DNA of 64,000 nt from NORP110 sp051251595 (GCA_051251595.1 JBPOFA010000001.1:1-64000), one strand, 5' to 3'; counted from the stretch's first letter, positions 1 through 9,191 are shown. Program-made: numbers and translations. The notes: a model not told the origin generated them from the sequence alone.

Positions 1-77
1 GCGCACTGGGGAGGATTCGAACCCCCGACCCCTTGATTCGTAGTCAAGTACTCTATCCAACTGAGCTACCAGTGCGC
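1..77 (-). tRNA. tRNA-Arg (anticodon ACG)
   Basis: Read on the minus strand this folds as a complete cloverleaf: a 7-bp acceptor stem (GCGCACT with AGTGCGC), a D arm with TAGCTCAG, an anticodon loop CTACGAA giving anticodon ACG, and a T arm with GGTTCGAATCC. ACG (read as ICG after deamination) decodes CGU/CGC/CGA arginine codons. The 3' discriminator base and any encoded CCA lie outside the window, so the gene is cut by a few bases. Confidence 0.96.
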
Positions 78-124
78 GGTGACGCGGGATGTAACGACCC
101 CGGCGCAGCTTTGCAAGGGCAGAA

Positions 125-1528
125 TTACTCTGCCGCCTCATCAATTCCAATAATCGACTTTGGCAGCGAAATTATGAACTCTGTTCCCTCGGGTCCGGTC
201 TGGGTCAGATCCAATCTGCCGCCATGCCCGCGGACCAGTTCTGCAGCGATGGCCAGGCCAAGACCGATACCGCCCTTACGCGCGCCCCCCTGAAACGGCT
301 GGAACAGATGATCCAACGCCTTTGGGGGGAAGCCGGGGCCTGTATCCGTCACAGAGATCGTCCACTCTGTTTCGGTCTCGCCGCCTGCAATCCGAATTTC
401 GCCCGGTTTTCCGGTGCCAATCAACACTTGGCGCGCATTTCCGGTAAGATTCGAAAGCACGCGGTACAATTGTTCAGGATCCGCGCGAACGGTCATATCC
501 TGCGGAATTTCGGATGAAATCGAAACCGGGTTCGCCCCAATCGCAAGGTTTTCGCTGTCGATCACCGCATCCACAACCTCAGCAAGGTCGAACCGATCCA
601 GCGTTGGCGGCGCCTCTTCTGCCTTGCCAAAGGCGAGCGTCGATTCACACAGGTTTACCGCGCGCGAAATCGAATTCAGCAGCTTGGGCACCGCGCGTTT
701 CACATCAGGGTCATCGCTGCGTTCCAGACGGTCTGTCACCAGTTGTGCGGTGGTCAGGATGTTGCGCAGATCGTGGCTGATTCGCGCAACCGCCCCGCCC
801 AGTTGGGCCAGGCGGTCTTTTTGGCGAAGCGCCCCGGTCAGTTGGGTCTGCATGGATTGCAGCGCGATTTCTGCGTCGCGCAGCTCTTGGACACCGGCAC
901 TTGGTTCAATGATCCGCCGGGAATCCTCTGGCGCTTCGGCGTAACTGATCATCGCACCAACCACACCGTTAATCGGGCGCACAAGGAACCGGCGCACCGC
1001 AAGGAACAAAAGGAATGCCGTGACGACAGAAATCACCGCCGACAGGGCCAAGATGCGCAAACCATAGTCGATCAGCGCAGCCCGCAAAGGGGCTGTGTCG
1101 ATCGTGACCTCAATCAACAACCCGGCCTTTTGAACCGGAACCCCAATAACCCGGATCACGCGGTTGTCGCTTTCCCAAAGACATTTCATCGCGTCCCGGA
1201 TCAGAACCCAGACGCTTGGGTCGCGCATGTCGTAGGTTTCTGCAATCGGCGAGGGAATGGGCGAGGACAGCACAAGCTGGCGCACCTCGTCCCGGCGCAG
1301 CACGACGTTATAGACACCGGCATTCTGCAACAGCTCTGTTTCAAGATCGCTGTCGATCATATCATTGGCCAGCAAGGCCAGTGACGCAATCTGCGCGCGT
1401 TCCAGCCGCAAGCTTAGATAGTCTTCGCGAAACCGGGCGACAGAGGGCACAAAGATCAACACCTCTGCCAACATGACGAACACGATCGTCAGGATCAAAA
1501 AGCGACCTGAGAGTGAATTCAGAAACAT
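125..1528 (-). CDS. Sensor histidine kinase (membrane, HAMP, HisKA, HATPase)
   Basis: 467 aa. One N-terminal membrane helix (about residues 9-30), an extracytoplasmic segment, a second helix (about 156-178), then a HAMP-like linker. The H-box (ISHDLRN) has its phospho-acceptor histidine near residue 252. The ATP-binding domain shows the N box (NLTGNARQ), G1 (DTGPGF) and G2 (GGIGLGLAIA). It should autophosphorylate and pass phosphate to a response regulator, but no regulator gene is adjacent in this window, so the partner and signal are unknown. It lies just upstream of the flavin oxidoreductase gene in the opposite sense of transcription flow, that is, downstream of it on the same strand with a 21-bp gap, so co-transcription with that gene is possible. 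Confidence 0.9.
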   Translation of the reverse strand: MFLNSLSGRFLILTIVFVMLAEVLIFVPSVARFREDYLSLRLERAQIASLALLANDMIDSDLETELLQNAGVYNVVLRRDEVRQLVLSSPIPSPIAETYDMRDPSVWVLIRDAMKCLWESDNRVIRVIGVPVQKAGLLIEVTIDTAPLRAALIDYGLRILALSAVISVVTAFLLFLAVRRFLVRPINGVVGAMISYAEAPEDSRRIIEPSAGVQELRDAEIALQSMQTQLTGALRQKDRLAQLGGAVARISHDLRNILTTAQLVTDRLERSDDPDVKRAVPKLLNSISRAVNLCESTLAFGKAEEAPPTLDRFDLAEVVDAVIDSENLAIGANPVSISSEIPQDMTVRADPEQLYRVLSNLTGNARQVLIGTGKPGEIRIAGGETETEWTISVTDTGPGFPPKALDHLFQPFQGGARKGGIGLGLAIAAELVRGHGGRLDLTQTGPEGTEFIISLPKSIIGIDEAAE

Positions 1529-1549
1529 GGCCCGTCCGTGTCTATTGCT

Positions 1550-2965
1550 CTAGGGCAAGGCTTTTTGCACAAACCCTACGATGCGTTTAACCATAGGACT
1601 ATCAAAGAGACGAGGCGAGAAATAGGCCCCTGCGACACGCTTGTTGATTTCGCCGAGTGTTGGGTAAGGCGCGACCATCCCCGCCACGGCGGACATCTTC
1701 ATTTTATTGGCAAGCACAAGGGCCCAGAGACTGATCAACTCTCCGGCTTGTGCGCCGACGATACTTGCGCCAACGGGGCGACCTTTTACGACCATGACCT
1801 TTATCAAACCCGTCGTCTGCGCGGACGCAATTGCGCGGTCATTTTCCGAATACTCAAACCGCACGGTTTCAAGCGCACCGCCAAATTTTTCCTTGGCCTG
1901 TTGTTCCGTCAGGCCAACCTGGGCGATTTCGGGGTCCGTGTAGGTGGCCCATGGGATATGGTCTGTGCGCGCCTTGGAGGGCAGGCCAAACAACATGGAC
2001 CGGATGATGACCCCCGCATGATAGCCCGCAACATGGGTGAATTGCAGCGGGCCGGCCACATCCCCAATGGCGTAGACGCGCCGGTTCGTCGTGCGCATGC
2101 CGTCATCCACTTTGATGGTTCGATCAACCTCGACCTTGGCAGCCGCCAAATCCAGATTATCCGTGTTCGCTTTGCGGCCAACGGCCATCAACAGATGGGT
2201 GCCTTTAAAGGTGCGACCATCCTTGGTGAGGATTTCAATCGCACCTGCCTTGCCGGATATCTTTTCAGCGATTGCGTCTTCGGCAATTTCGATGCCTTCC
2301 CCGCGCAAACGCTCTAACGCAATCGCGGCCAGTTCCGGGTCATCTTTTCCAAGGGCCTTCAGCCCTTCAATGACAGTAACTTTTGAACCAAGCCGCACAT
2401 GGGCCTGCGCCATCTCCATCCCGATCGGACCACCGCCCACAATCAAAAGATGTTTGGGTTTATCCCGAAGGTCAAAAATCGTTTCGTTGGTCTCAAAGGG
2501 CACAGTCTCTAGCCCCGGGATTGGCGGCACGAAAGGGGAAGAGCCCGTTGCGATGACAAAGCGGCGGGCCTGAATGATCTGATCCCCGGCCTGCACCTGT
2601 GTTTCGGAAATGAACTTGCCGTAGTCCCGGATCACCGTAACGCCGAGGCCTTCGAACCTTTCCTGACTGTCCAAGGGGGCGATTGTGTCGATGACGGTGT
2701 GAACGTGATCTTTGGCCTTGGCGTAATCGACCTTGGGTTTCACGGGGGTAACACCGAACCTAGCACCCGTTCCCATGGTATGGGCCTGTTTGCCCGCCGC
2801 GATCAGCGCCTTGGACGGCACGCAGCCAAAGTTCAGGCAGTCGCCGCCCATCTTATGGCCTTCGATCAAAACCACCTTTGCGCCCATCTGCACGGCCCCC
2901 GCCGCAACCGACAGGCCACCAGACCCTGCCCCAATGACGCAGATATCAGTCTTGATCACATTCAT
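1550..2965 (-). CDS. FAD-dependent pyridine nucleotide-disulfide oxidoreductase (Lpd/mercuric reductase-like)
   Basis: 471 aa. The N-terminal FAD-binding GAGSGG motif is at residues 12-17. The redox-active CxxxxC disulfide is in GGDCLNFGCVPSK (about residues 40-52). A second nucleotide-binding motif (GGGPIGMEMA) lies near 177, the FAD motif (YAIGDVAG) near 295, and the C-terminal dimerisation domain follows. The length and architecture match dihydrolipoamide dehydrogenase and mercuric reductase, but there is no 2-oxoacid dehydrogenase operon here and no N-terminal heavy-metal domain. The substrate is therefore unknown. The start codon overlaps the stop of the TVP38-type gene by 4 bp (ATGA), so the two are probably translationally coupled. 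Confidence 0.9.
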   Translation of the reverse strand: MNVIKTDICVIGAGSGGLSVAAGAVQMGAKVVLIEGHKMGGDCLNFGCVPSKALIAAGKQAHTMGTGARFGVTPVKPKVDYAKAKDHVHTVIDTIAPLDSQERFEGLGVTVIRDYGKFISETQVQAGDQIIQARRFVIATGSSPFVPPIPGLETVPFETNETIFDLRDKPKHLLIVGGGPIGMEMAQAHVRLGSKVTVIEGLKALGKDDPELAAIALERLRGEGIEIAEDAIAEKISGKAGAIEILTKDGRTFKGTHLLMAVGRKANTDNLDLAAAKVEVDRTIKVDDGMRTTNRRVYAIGDVAGPLQFTHVAGYHAGVIIRSMLFGLPSKARTDHIPWATYTDPEIAQVGLTEQQAKEKFGGALETVRFEYSENDRAIASAQTTGLIKVMVVKGRPVGASIVGAQAGELISLWALVLANKMKMSAVAGMVAPYPTLGEINKRVAGAYFSPRLFDSPMVKRIVGFVQKALP

Positions 2966-3702
2966 GCCTGCGGGTCCTTTTTGGAGAAAAACTTTAATAT
3001 GATGGGAAGCGCTGCCAGCGCGCTAAGCCCAAGGATCGGCAGCAGGATTTGGGGTTCGAAAATTATGCCAAGATTGGGCACTTCACCACGCTCAAAGACC
3101 TCGCCCAGCCCGGCCCCAACAGAGGTGTAAACAACCGCCCCGGGGATGATACCCAAAAAGGTCGTGATGATAAAACGCGACGCCGGAACGCCCACAAGCG
3201 CCGGGATCAGGTTGGCCACAAAAAACGGCACCGCCGGAACCAGCCGCATCAGGAACAAAACGGACCATTGGTTTTCATCAATCCCGTCCTTGATCTTTTT
3301 CACAGCGCCATCAGAGGCTTCCATCCGGGCGGCAAGCCGTTCGCCGAAACCCCATTTGGCGGCCAGAAAAATCAGGGTAGCGCCCGTTGTCGCGCCGATC
3401 ACGTTGAACAAAGCACCAGGGAAGGTTGAAAACAAAAAGCCGCCCGTCAGGGTCGCAATTGTAGCCCCCGGCAACGAGAACCCCACGATTGCAATGTAAA
3501 GCCCCACAAAGACCAGAACACACAAAGTGTAGTTTGCGTCCCGAAAGGCAATCAACGCATCGCGATTGTCACGCAAAGTCTCAAAACTCAGGTAATCGCC
3601 AAGCGTAAACGCCCCGATGATGGCAACTGCCACGACAATCAGTAGTGGCAGCCTGCGGAGAATTTGGTTGCGCGAAATCGCTGATGTATCAGTCACCTGC
3701 AT
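2962..3702 (-). CDS. TVP38/TMEM64 family membrane protein
   Basis: 246 aa inner-membrane protein. It has an N-terminal helix (about 18-38), then hydrophobic segments around 58-80, 85-115, 150-175 and 215-235. The central region has the SNARE-associated/DedA-like signature: a glycine-rich GATIATLTGGFLF stretch and an RLVPAVPFFVANL motif. DedA/TVP38 proteins are linked to lipid scrambling and envelope homeostasis, but the function of this member is unknown. It is the first gene of a two-gene unit with the flavin oxidoreductase. The combination suggests a shared redox or envelope role; that is inference. Confidence 0.9.
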   Translation of the reverse strand: MQVTDTSAISRNQILRRLPLLIVVAVAIIGAFTLGDYLSFETLRDNRDALIAFRDANYTLCVLVFVGLYIAIVGFSLPGATIATLTGGFLFSTFPGALFNVIGATTGATLIFLAAKWGFGERLAARMEASDGAVKKIKDGIDENQWSVLFLMRLVPAVPFFVANLIPALVGVPASRFIITTFLGIIPGAVVYTSVGAGLGEVFERGEVPNLGIIFEPQILLPILGLSALAALPIILKFFSKKDPQA

Positions 3703-3880
3703 GTCCTTTGGTCAACTCGTCGCACTAACATGCGCTGTGAAACGCGCGACAAACACCCTGTTCACGCTGCGTTGATCTAAGGTGACCAGATTTCCCCGCT
3801 GTTGGCTTGGCTTTTTGGTTTTTGTAACATTTAATATGAAAATACTGCCGAAATGTTGCAACAACAGCGAACGAAGCGAA

Positions 3881-3909
3881 TTGACAACGTGCGGGCGACC
3901 CCCTAAAGC
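3881..3909 (+). promoter_or_regulatory. Candidate sigma-70 promoter for rpmH-rnpA
   Basis: TTGACA (3881-3886) is a consensus -35 box. After a 17-bp spacer comes TAAAGC (3904-3909), a weak -10 box. The position, about 70 bp before the rpmH start, fits. Between the promoter and rpmH the octamer CTTCGAAT occurs twice, about 15 bp apart. The rest of the 277-bp gap from the divergent TVP38 gene shows no gene. Confidence 0.5.
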
Positions 3910-3979
3910 ACGGTCTTCGAATATAAAGACCTTCGAATCCTCAATTGGGATTTGGGTCATTCACGACGGAGACGAAACG

Positions 3980-4114
3980 ATGAAGCGCACTTTTCAACCC
4001 TCGAATCTCGTCCGCAAACGGCGGCACGGCTTTCGCGCGCGTATGTCGACAAAAGCGGGTCGCAAGATCATTAACGCTCGCCGCGCCAAAGGCCGGAAGT
4101 CATTGACTGCGTAA
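3980..4114 (+). CDS. rpmH: 50S ribosomal protein L34
   Basis: 44 aa, the usual length for bL34. It starts MKRTFQPS and is almost entirely basic, with the conserved RKRRHGFRARM core and KGRKSLTA end. I chose this ATG over longer upstream readings because L34 begins exactly with MKRT and a GGAG sequence lies about 9 nt upstream. bL34 sits at the base of the 50S subunit. It heads the widespread rpmH-rnpA-yidD cluster. Confidence 0.98.
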   Translation: MKRTFQPSNLVRKRRHGFRARMSTKAGRKIINARRAKGRKSLTA

Positions 4115-4136
4115 ACCACGCCGAAAGGCATGAAGA

Positions 4137-4556
4137 ATGAATCCGCCCGGGGCATCTGAAGCAGGCACATCCGCCAGCACCGCAGACCAGCCGCTGGCGG
4201 ATTTGCTTTGTCCTGTCGTCATCAAAAAACGATCTGACTTTCTAAAAGCCGCACGTGCCCGCCGGGTCGTGATGCCCGGCTTTGTGCTGCAAGGGCGTGA
4301 TCGCAAAGAGGAAACGGCTGATGGCGAATTACGCATCGGCTATACCTGTTCCAAAAAGGTCGGCAATGCCGTGATCCGCAACAGGGCCAAGCGCCGCCTG
4401 CGGGCCATTGCCAACGCGACCCTGCCAAGGCTGGGGCAACGCGGTTGGGATTACGTGTTGATCGGGCGCGCCAATGTCACTGTAGACAGGGGGTTTGCGG
4501 ATCTTCAGGAAGACCTGCAGCGCGCTTTAATCAAACTTCACGGCACCGGAAAATGA
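4137..4556 (+). CDS. rnpA: Ribonuclease P protein component
   Basis: 139 aa. The conserved RNR motif (AVIRNRAKRRLR) lies near residues 76-87, preceded by the YTCSKKVGNA strand that contacts the P RNA. The protein assists the catalytic RNA in 5' maturation of tRNA precursors. The first roughly 25 residues are a low-complexity Ala/Ser/Pro extension, so a shorter start cannot be excluded. It is 22 bp after rpmH, and its stop overlaps the yidD start. Confidence 0.96.
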   Translation: MNPPGASEAGTSASTADQPLADLLCPVVIKKRSDFLKAARARRVVMPGFVLQGRDRKEETADGELRIGYTCSKKVGNAVIRNRAKRRLRAIANATLPRLGQRGWDYVLIGRANVTVDRGFADLQEDLQRALIKLHGTGK

Positions 4557-4795
4557 CGCCGCTTGCGCATATCGTCGCCCTACCCGTGCGCGCGTACCGA
4601 TTGTTCTTGTCCCCTTGGGTTGGGCATTCTTGCCGGTTTCAGCCAACCTGTTCCGCCTATGCCATGGAAGCCCTGGAAAAACATGGCGGGATCAAAGGCG
4701 GATGGCTTACGATAAAACGAATTGCACGCTGCCACCCCTGGGGCAGCAGCGGCTATGACCCGGTTCCCGGAAAAGAGGGCAAAACGGATGCTTGA
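4553..4795 (+). CDS. yidD: Membrane protein insertion efficiency factor YidD
   Basis: 80 aa. It shows the YidD pattern: a short N-terminal amphipathic segment with RAYRLFLSP, then conserved cysteines in CRFQPTCSAYA, a GGWLTIKRIARCHPWG block, and a GYDPVP end. The ATG overlaps the rnpA stop (ATGA), which fixes the start. YidD is a peripheral inner-membrane protein that helps YidC-dependent insertion. yidC lies about 2.6 kb downstream rather than next to it. Confidence 0.96.
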   Translation: MTPLAHIVALPVRAYRLFLSPWVGHSCRFQPTCSAYAMEALEKHGGIKGGWLTIKRIARCHPWGSSGYDPVPGKEGKTDA

Positions 4796-5618
4796 CGATA
4801 ACGACGATATTCACCCGCTTTTTTACGGCAGCCCTGGCACCACAGAATTCAAAAAGCTGCGCAAACGCATCGTGCGTTACACGCGCGAAGCCATCGACAA
4901 TTATGGCATGGTCGAACGTGGTGCCCGTTGGCTCGTCTGCCTCTCCGGCGGCAAGGACAGCTACACTTTGCTGGCGGTTCTCTATGAACTGAAATGGCGT
5001 GGATTGCTGCCCGTGGATCTGTTGGCCTGCAATTTGGATCAGGGCCAACCCGGTTTTCCTGCAACTGTTCTGCCAGAGTTTCTGGACAAAATGGGCGTGC
5101 CGAATCGCATCGAATACCAGGACACCTATTCAATCGTCATGGATAAGGTCCCAGAGGGGCGCACCTATTGCGCCATGTGTTCCCGCCTGCGCCGCGGAAA
5201 CCTTTATCGGGTCGCTCGTGAAGAAGGCTGTTCCGCAGTCGTGCTGGGCCACCATCGCGACGACATTTTGGAAACCTTTTTCATGAACCTGTTTCACGGC
5301 GGCAGGCTTGCGACCATGCCACCAAAGCTTGTGAATGAAGAGGGCGATTTGTTCGTCTACCGCCCCCTGGCCCATGTAGCAGAAAAAGACTGCGAGGCTT
5401 TTGCAAAGGCCATGAACTATCCGATCATCCCATGCGACTTGTGCGGCAGTCAGGACGGTTTACAACGCCAACAGGTCAAACAACTTTTGGACCAATGGGA
5501 AAAAAACAGCCCCGGACGGCGCCAGGTTATGTTCCGTTCTTTGATGAATGCGCGCCCTTCGCATTTGCTGGACCCAAAGCTGTTTGATTTCGCCGGGCTA
5601 TCGCTCAACAACGAATGA
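4788..5618 (+). CDS. ttcA: tRNA 2-thiocytidine(32) synthetase TtcA
   Basis: 276 aa from the ATG at 4788, which overlaps the yidD stop by 8 bp. Longer in-frame readings begin inside yidD with unrelated sequence. The PP-loop ATPase motif (LSGGKDSY) lies near residue 50. The Fe-S cysteines are in CAMCSRLRRG and CDLCGSQ. TtcA uses ATP and a [4Fe-4S] cluster to thiolate C32 of certain tRNAs. The family call is strong because both the CxxC and the distal cysteine region are intact. Confidence 0.94.
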   Translation: MLDDNDDIHPLFYGSPGTTEFKKLRKRIVRYTREAIDNYGMVERGARWLVCLSGGKDSYTLLAVLYELKWRGLLPVDLLACNLDQGQPGFPATVLPEFLDKMGVPNRIEYQDTYSIVMDKVPEGRTYCAMCSRLRRGNLYRVAREEGCSAVVLGHHRDDILETFFMNLFHGGRLATMPPKLVNEEGDLFVYRPLAHVAEKDCEAFAKAMNYPIIPCDLCGSQDGLQRQQVKQLLDQWEKNSPGRRQVMFRSLMNARPSHLLDPKLFDFAGLSLNNE

Positions 5619-5683
5619 TTTAGCGAAAATGCTAGGGATTTTCCGCTGATCCGTTAACCGCGCACAAAACTCACAAATCTAGG

Positions 5684-5704
5684 GTCGCCCTCAGGTTGGG
5701 CGAC
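5684..5704. other. Short inverted repeat downstream of ttcA
   Basis: GTCGCCC and GGGCGAC are perfectly complementary with a 7-nt loop. The repeat lies between ttcA and the EAL gene and has no following U-tract. It could be a processing or attenuation hairpin, or simply part of the next gene's leader. Confidence 0.4.
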
Positions 5705-5736
5705 GCGATCGCCTTTGACGTTTGAAAGGCGAAAAC

Positions 5737-7284
5737 ATGTGGGTAAAATCCAGGAATTGGCTGCATAACCTGTGGCGAAATTGCAGGGCGGTCCTTATCG
5801 GACCGCAGACATTGGCCTTTTTGCCGGCTTTGATCCTATGCGGATATTGGTTCGGAGGAGAGGCTGTAATCGTCATCGCAGCGCTGGTGATCCCTGCAAT
5901 TTTTGCCGCAGCCGGCCTGTTTTCGGGCACTGGCCCGGCCTGGACCGTCGCACGTGACAGCAATACTGGAATGGTGTTGCGGGCCACCGCGGAAAAGGCG
6001 CTTGATCACGCGCTCGACAGCGAACGAAAGACAGGGCAGACGACCGCAGCACTGGCCCTGCAACTGGATGACATCGAAAAACTTGAAAACCAGCTGGGGG
6101 CCAGCGCGACCAATAAGATCCTGAAACAATCCGCCGAACGCATTGCCGGCGCAGTCCGCGATGCTGACATCGTGGCAAAGCTGGATGAAGGTCGTTTTGC
6201 AATCGTGCTGGCCCCTGTTCGCCGCGCCGACATGGAAATGCTGATCCAGCTATCGGCCAGAATTCAAAACCTGATCGCCGAACCTTATTCCATTGCGGCC
6301 ACGCGGGTCTATGTAACCGCCTCCGTCGGGTTTTGCCTGCCATCCCAACTGAAAGAACGGTCGGGAAAAGCCATGCTAGAGGCTGCGAATTCTGCATTAG
6401 AGGTTGCCCGCAGCTATGGCTCCGGATCGATCAGAACATATAGCCGCGATCTGAAACGCCGCGTTGTTGAACGTGAGGCGATCCACGATGAAGTGGCGCA
6501 AGCACTGGAAAGCGGGCAAATCAAGGCCTGGTTCCAGCCCCAGGTTTCGACCGACACAGGGAACATCACGGGACTAGAGGCCCTTGCAAGGTGGGAACAT
6601 CCCGACCGTGGGATAATTTTGCCGGGCGATTTTCTACCTGCGATCGCCGAACAGAATTTGCAGTTCAGATTGGGCGAAATCATCTTGTCGCAATCGCTGC
6701 ATGCCTTGCGGGAATGGGACAAGATCGGGCAGAACATCGCCCGCATCTCGGTCAATTTTTCCAGTCAGGAACTGGAGGATCCAAAGATCTGCGAAAAGAT
6801 AAGATGGGAATTGGATCGCTACGGATTAGAGCCCAAACGCCTCTGCGTCGAAATTCTAGAAGATGTCGTCGCCGCCTCTGACAATTCCATCGTGATCAGC
6901 AATATTGCGGCGATCTCTGAATTGGGATGTGCCATTGATCTGGATGATTTCGGGACCGGTTCTGCGTCCATTGCGAACATCCGCAGGTTCGGTGTGGATC
7001 GCATCAAGATCGACCATTCATTCGTCACCCGGCTGGATCGCGACCGCGAACAGCAAGACATGGTTGCCGCCGTATTGACCATGGCTGACCAGCTAAATGT
7101 TGAGACCCTGGCCGAAGGCGTTGAAACAATTGGCGAGCATGCGATGCTTGCCCAACTGGGCTGTGGCCATGTTCAGGGCTTCAGCGTTGCGCGGCCAATG
7201 CCATTCGATCACGTAGAAGGTTGGATCACCGAACACCGCGCAAAACTGACCGAGCCGCCTAATTTCAGTCAAAAGGCAGTGTAA
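5737..7284 (+). CDS. Cyclic-di-GMP phosphodiesterase (membrane, degenerate GGDEF + EAL)
   Basis: 515 aa from the ATG at 5737; a TTG 15 bp upstream is also open. Two hydrophobic segments near residues 25-65 anchor it to the membrane. A GGDEF-fold domain (about 95-235) has DEGRF where active cyclases have GGDEF, so cyclase activity is not expected. The EAL domain (about 245-500) keeps the expected catalytic and metal residues: EALARW, VNFS, VEIL, the DDFGTG loop, IKID, ETLAEGVET and VQGF. It should hydrolyse c-di-GMP, possibly with the degenerate GGDEF as a regulatory module. It is inserted in the ttcA-yidC stretch of housekeeping genes. Confidence 0.92.
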   Translation: MWVKSRNWLHNLWRNCRAVLIGPQTLAFLPALILCGYWFGGEAVIVIAALVIPAIFAAAGLFSGTGPAWTVARDSNTGMVLRATAEKALDHALDSERKTGQTTAALALQLDDIEKLENQLGASATNKILKQSAERIAGAVRDADIVAKLDEGRFAIVLAPVRRADMEMLIQLSARIQNLIAEPYSIAATRVYVTASVGFCLPSQLKERSGKAMLEAANSALEVARSYGSGSIRTYSRDLKRRVVEREAIHDEVAQALESGQIKAWFQPQVSTDTGNITGLEALARWEHPDRGIILPGDFLPAIAEQNLQFRLGEIILSQSLHALREWDKIGQNIARISVNFSSQELEDPKICEKIRWELDRYGLEPKRLCVEILEDVVAASDNSIVISNIAAISELGCAIDLDDFGTGSASIANIRRFGVDRIKIDHSFVTRLDRDREQQDMVAAVLTMADQLNVETLAEGVETIGEHAMLAQLGCGHVQGFSVARPMPFDHVEGWITEHRAKLTEPPNFSQKAV

Positions 7285-7382
7285 TGCTGCCGTCTGACCC
7301 GTGGAAAACCCTAAAACAGCTTGACCTTTTGGCCCCTGACCTATTGAACCACCGTGACTAAAATGGACGGGTAGCGGGCCAA

Positions 7383-9191
7383 ATGGACGATCAAAATAAG
7401 AACCTAATTCTTGCAGTAGTGCTGAGCGGTCTGGTGATGCTCGTCTGGATGACGTTTTTCGCACCAGAGCCACCGGTTGTGGATCCGACACTGCCAGAGA
7501 CGGCAAGCCAGGGCGTTCCCGCAGACGATTCCACAGCGGCACCGTCTGCAACTGCGGGGGCGAGCCAGGCGACGGACGCAGAAACATTGCTAGCGGATTC
7601 GCCAAGACTCGCGATCGACACACCTCGACTGTCTGGCAGCCTTTCATTGGTTGGCGGACGGATCGACCAACTGTCGCTGAAAGACTACCGCGTCACTTTG
7701 GAGCCCGACAGTGACATCGTCGAATTGTTCTACCCTGCCGGATCACCAGATGCCTACTACGCCCTGTTCAGCTGGGCACCCGGCGGAGATTTGGGGTTTG
7801 AGGATGTTCCCGGCGCCCAAACCCTTTGGCAGATTGACGGCAATGAAACCCTGACCCCCGACACCCCCATCAAAATCGTATGGGACAACGGCAAAGGCCT
7901 GCGGTTCAACCGCACGATCTCGGTCGACGACAACTACATGTTCGCCGTCACCCAATCCGTTGAAAACGCCTCTGGCGCGCCTGTGCGCCTTGCGCCGTCT
8001 ATCGAATTGGTGCGAGAAGGCACTCCGAGCACGCTCAAAAAATTCTTTATTCTCCACGAGGGCGCGATCACGCAATCCGGCTCGGAGTTGTCGGAGTATA
8101 CCTACAAAAAGATCGAAGATTTTGACCCGTCTGAAAGATGGGGACCGGCTTCAGAGGTGACGCCAGTGCCCGGAAATGGTTGGATCGGCTTCACCGACCA
8201 CTATTGGATGTCGACAATCATCCCCGCCGCGGATCAACCCTTTGAATCCGTCGTCCAATACGACGACAGATCAGACAAGTTTCGCGCGATCGCGCGTCTG
8301 GCAACGCTGGATGTTGCTGATGGGGGTTCTGCCTCGACAACAACACAATTGTTTGCCGGTGCAAAGGAATGGGAAACCATCCGTAACTATCAAAACGAAG
8401 ATGGGATCTATAAGTTTATCGATACCATCGATTGGGGCTGGTTCTTTTTCCTGACTAAACCGATTTTCTTTGTGCTGCACTGGCTGCACGGATTCATCGG
8501 CAATATGGGCTGGTCCATCATCGCACTGACCCTGATCATCAAGGCGATCCTGTTCCCTCTGGCCTATAAATCCTACGTTTCCATGGCCCGCATGAAAGAG
8601 CTGCAGCCAGAAATGGAAAAGCTTAAAGAGCAGGCTGGGGATGACAAACAGAAGCTCCAAAAAGGTATGATGGACCTTTACAAAAAGAACAAAGTGAATC
8701 CTGCCGCCGGGTGTTTGCCGATCCTTCCGCAAATCCCCATCTTCTTTTCGCTCTACAAGGTCATCTTTGTAACACTGGAACTGCGCCATGCGCCGTGGAT
8801 CGGTTGGATCAAAGACCTGTCCGCTCCTGACCCGTCTTCAATTCTGAACCTGTTCGGCCTTTTGCCTTATGCCGCGCCTGACCCAACCTCGATCCTGCAT
8901 ATCGTGTCTTTGGGCATATTGCCGATCATCCTCGGCATCTCGATGTGGATGCAGCAAAAACTCAACCCTGCCCCAACTGATGCCACGCAGGCCATGATTT
9001 TCGCCTGGATGCCTTGGGTCTTCATGTTCATGCTTGGTCAGTTTGCGAGTGGTCTGGTGCTTTACTGGATTGCCAACAACACGATCACGTTCTCGCAGCA
9101 ATATATAATCATGCGATCGCATGGGCATAAACCGGATGTGTTCGGCAATATATTATCTGGGTTCAAACGCAAAAAGAGTGAGCCAAAATGA
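7383..9191 (+). CDS. yidC: Membrane protein insertase YidC
   Basis: 602 aa. It has the Gram-negative form: an N-terminal anchor (residues 7-27), a Pro/Ala/Thr-rich linker, a large periplasmic beta domain (about 75-330), then the conserved insertase core. The core contains GWSIIALTLIIKAILFPL, the cytoplasmic coiled region (ARMKELQPEMEKLKEQ), GCLPILPQIPIFFSLY and the C-terminal helices. It inserts proteins with or without SecYEG. The stop overlaps the start of the MOSC gene by 4 bp. Confidence 0.98.
   Translation: MDDQNKNLILAVVLSGLVMLVWMTFFAPEPPVVDPTLPETASQGVPADDSTAAPSATAGASQATDAETLLADSPRLAIDTPRLSGSLSLVGGRIDQLSLKDYRVTLEPDSDIVELFYPAGSPDAYYALFSWAPGGDLGFEDVPGAQTLWQIDGNETLTPDTPIKIVWDNGKGLRFNRTISVDDNYMFAVTQSVENASGAPVRLAPSIELVREGTPSTLKKFFILHEGAITQSGSELSEYTYKKIEDFDPSERWGPASEVTPVPGNGWIGFTDHYWMSTIIPAADQPFESVVQYDDRSDKFRAIARLATLDVADGGSASTTTQLFAGAKEWETIRNYQNEDGIYKFIDTIDWGWFFFLTKPIFFVLHWLHGFIGNMGWSIIALTLIIKAILFPLAYKSYVSMARMKELQPEMEKLKEQAGDDKQKLQKGMMDLYKKNKVNPAAGCLPILPQIPIFFSLYKVIFVTLELRHAPWIGWIKDLSAPDPSSILNLFGLLPYAAPDPTSILHIVSLGILPIILGISMWMQQKLNPAPTDATQAMIFAWMPWVFMFMLGQFASGLVLYWIANNTITFSQQYIIMRSHGHKPDVFGNILSGFKRKKSEPK

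Noticed and set aside
3712..3960. 82-codon minus-strand frame opposite the rpmH promoter
   Set aside because: It covers the promoter and leader of rpmH in antisense and has no protein-like character.
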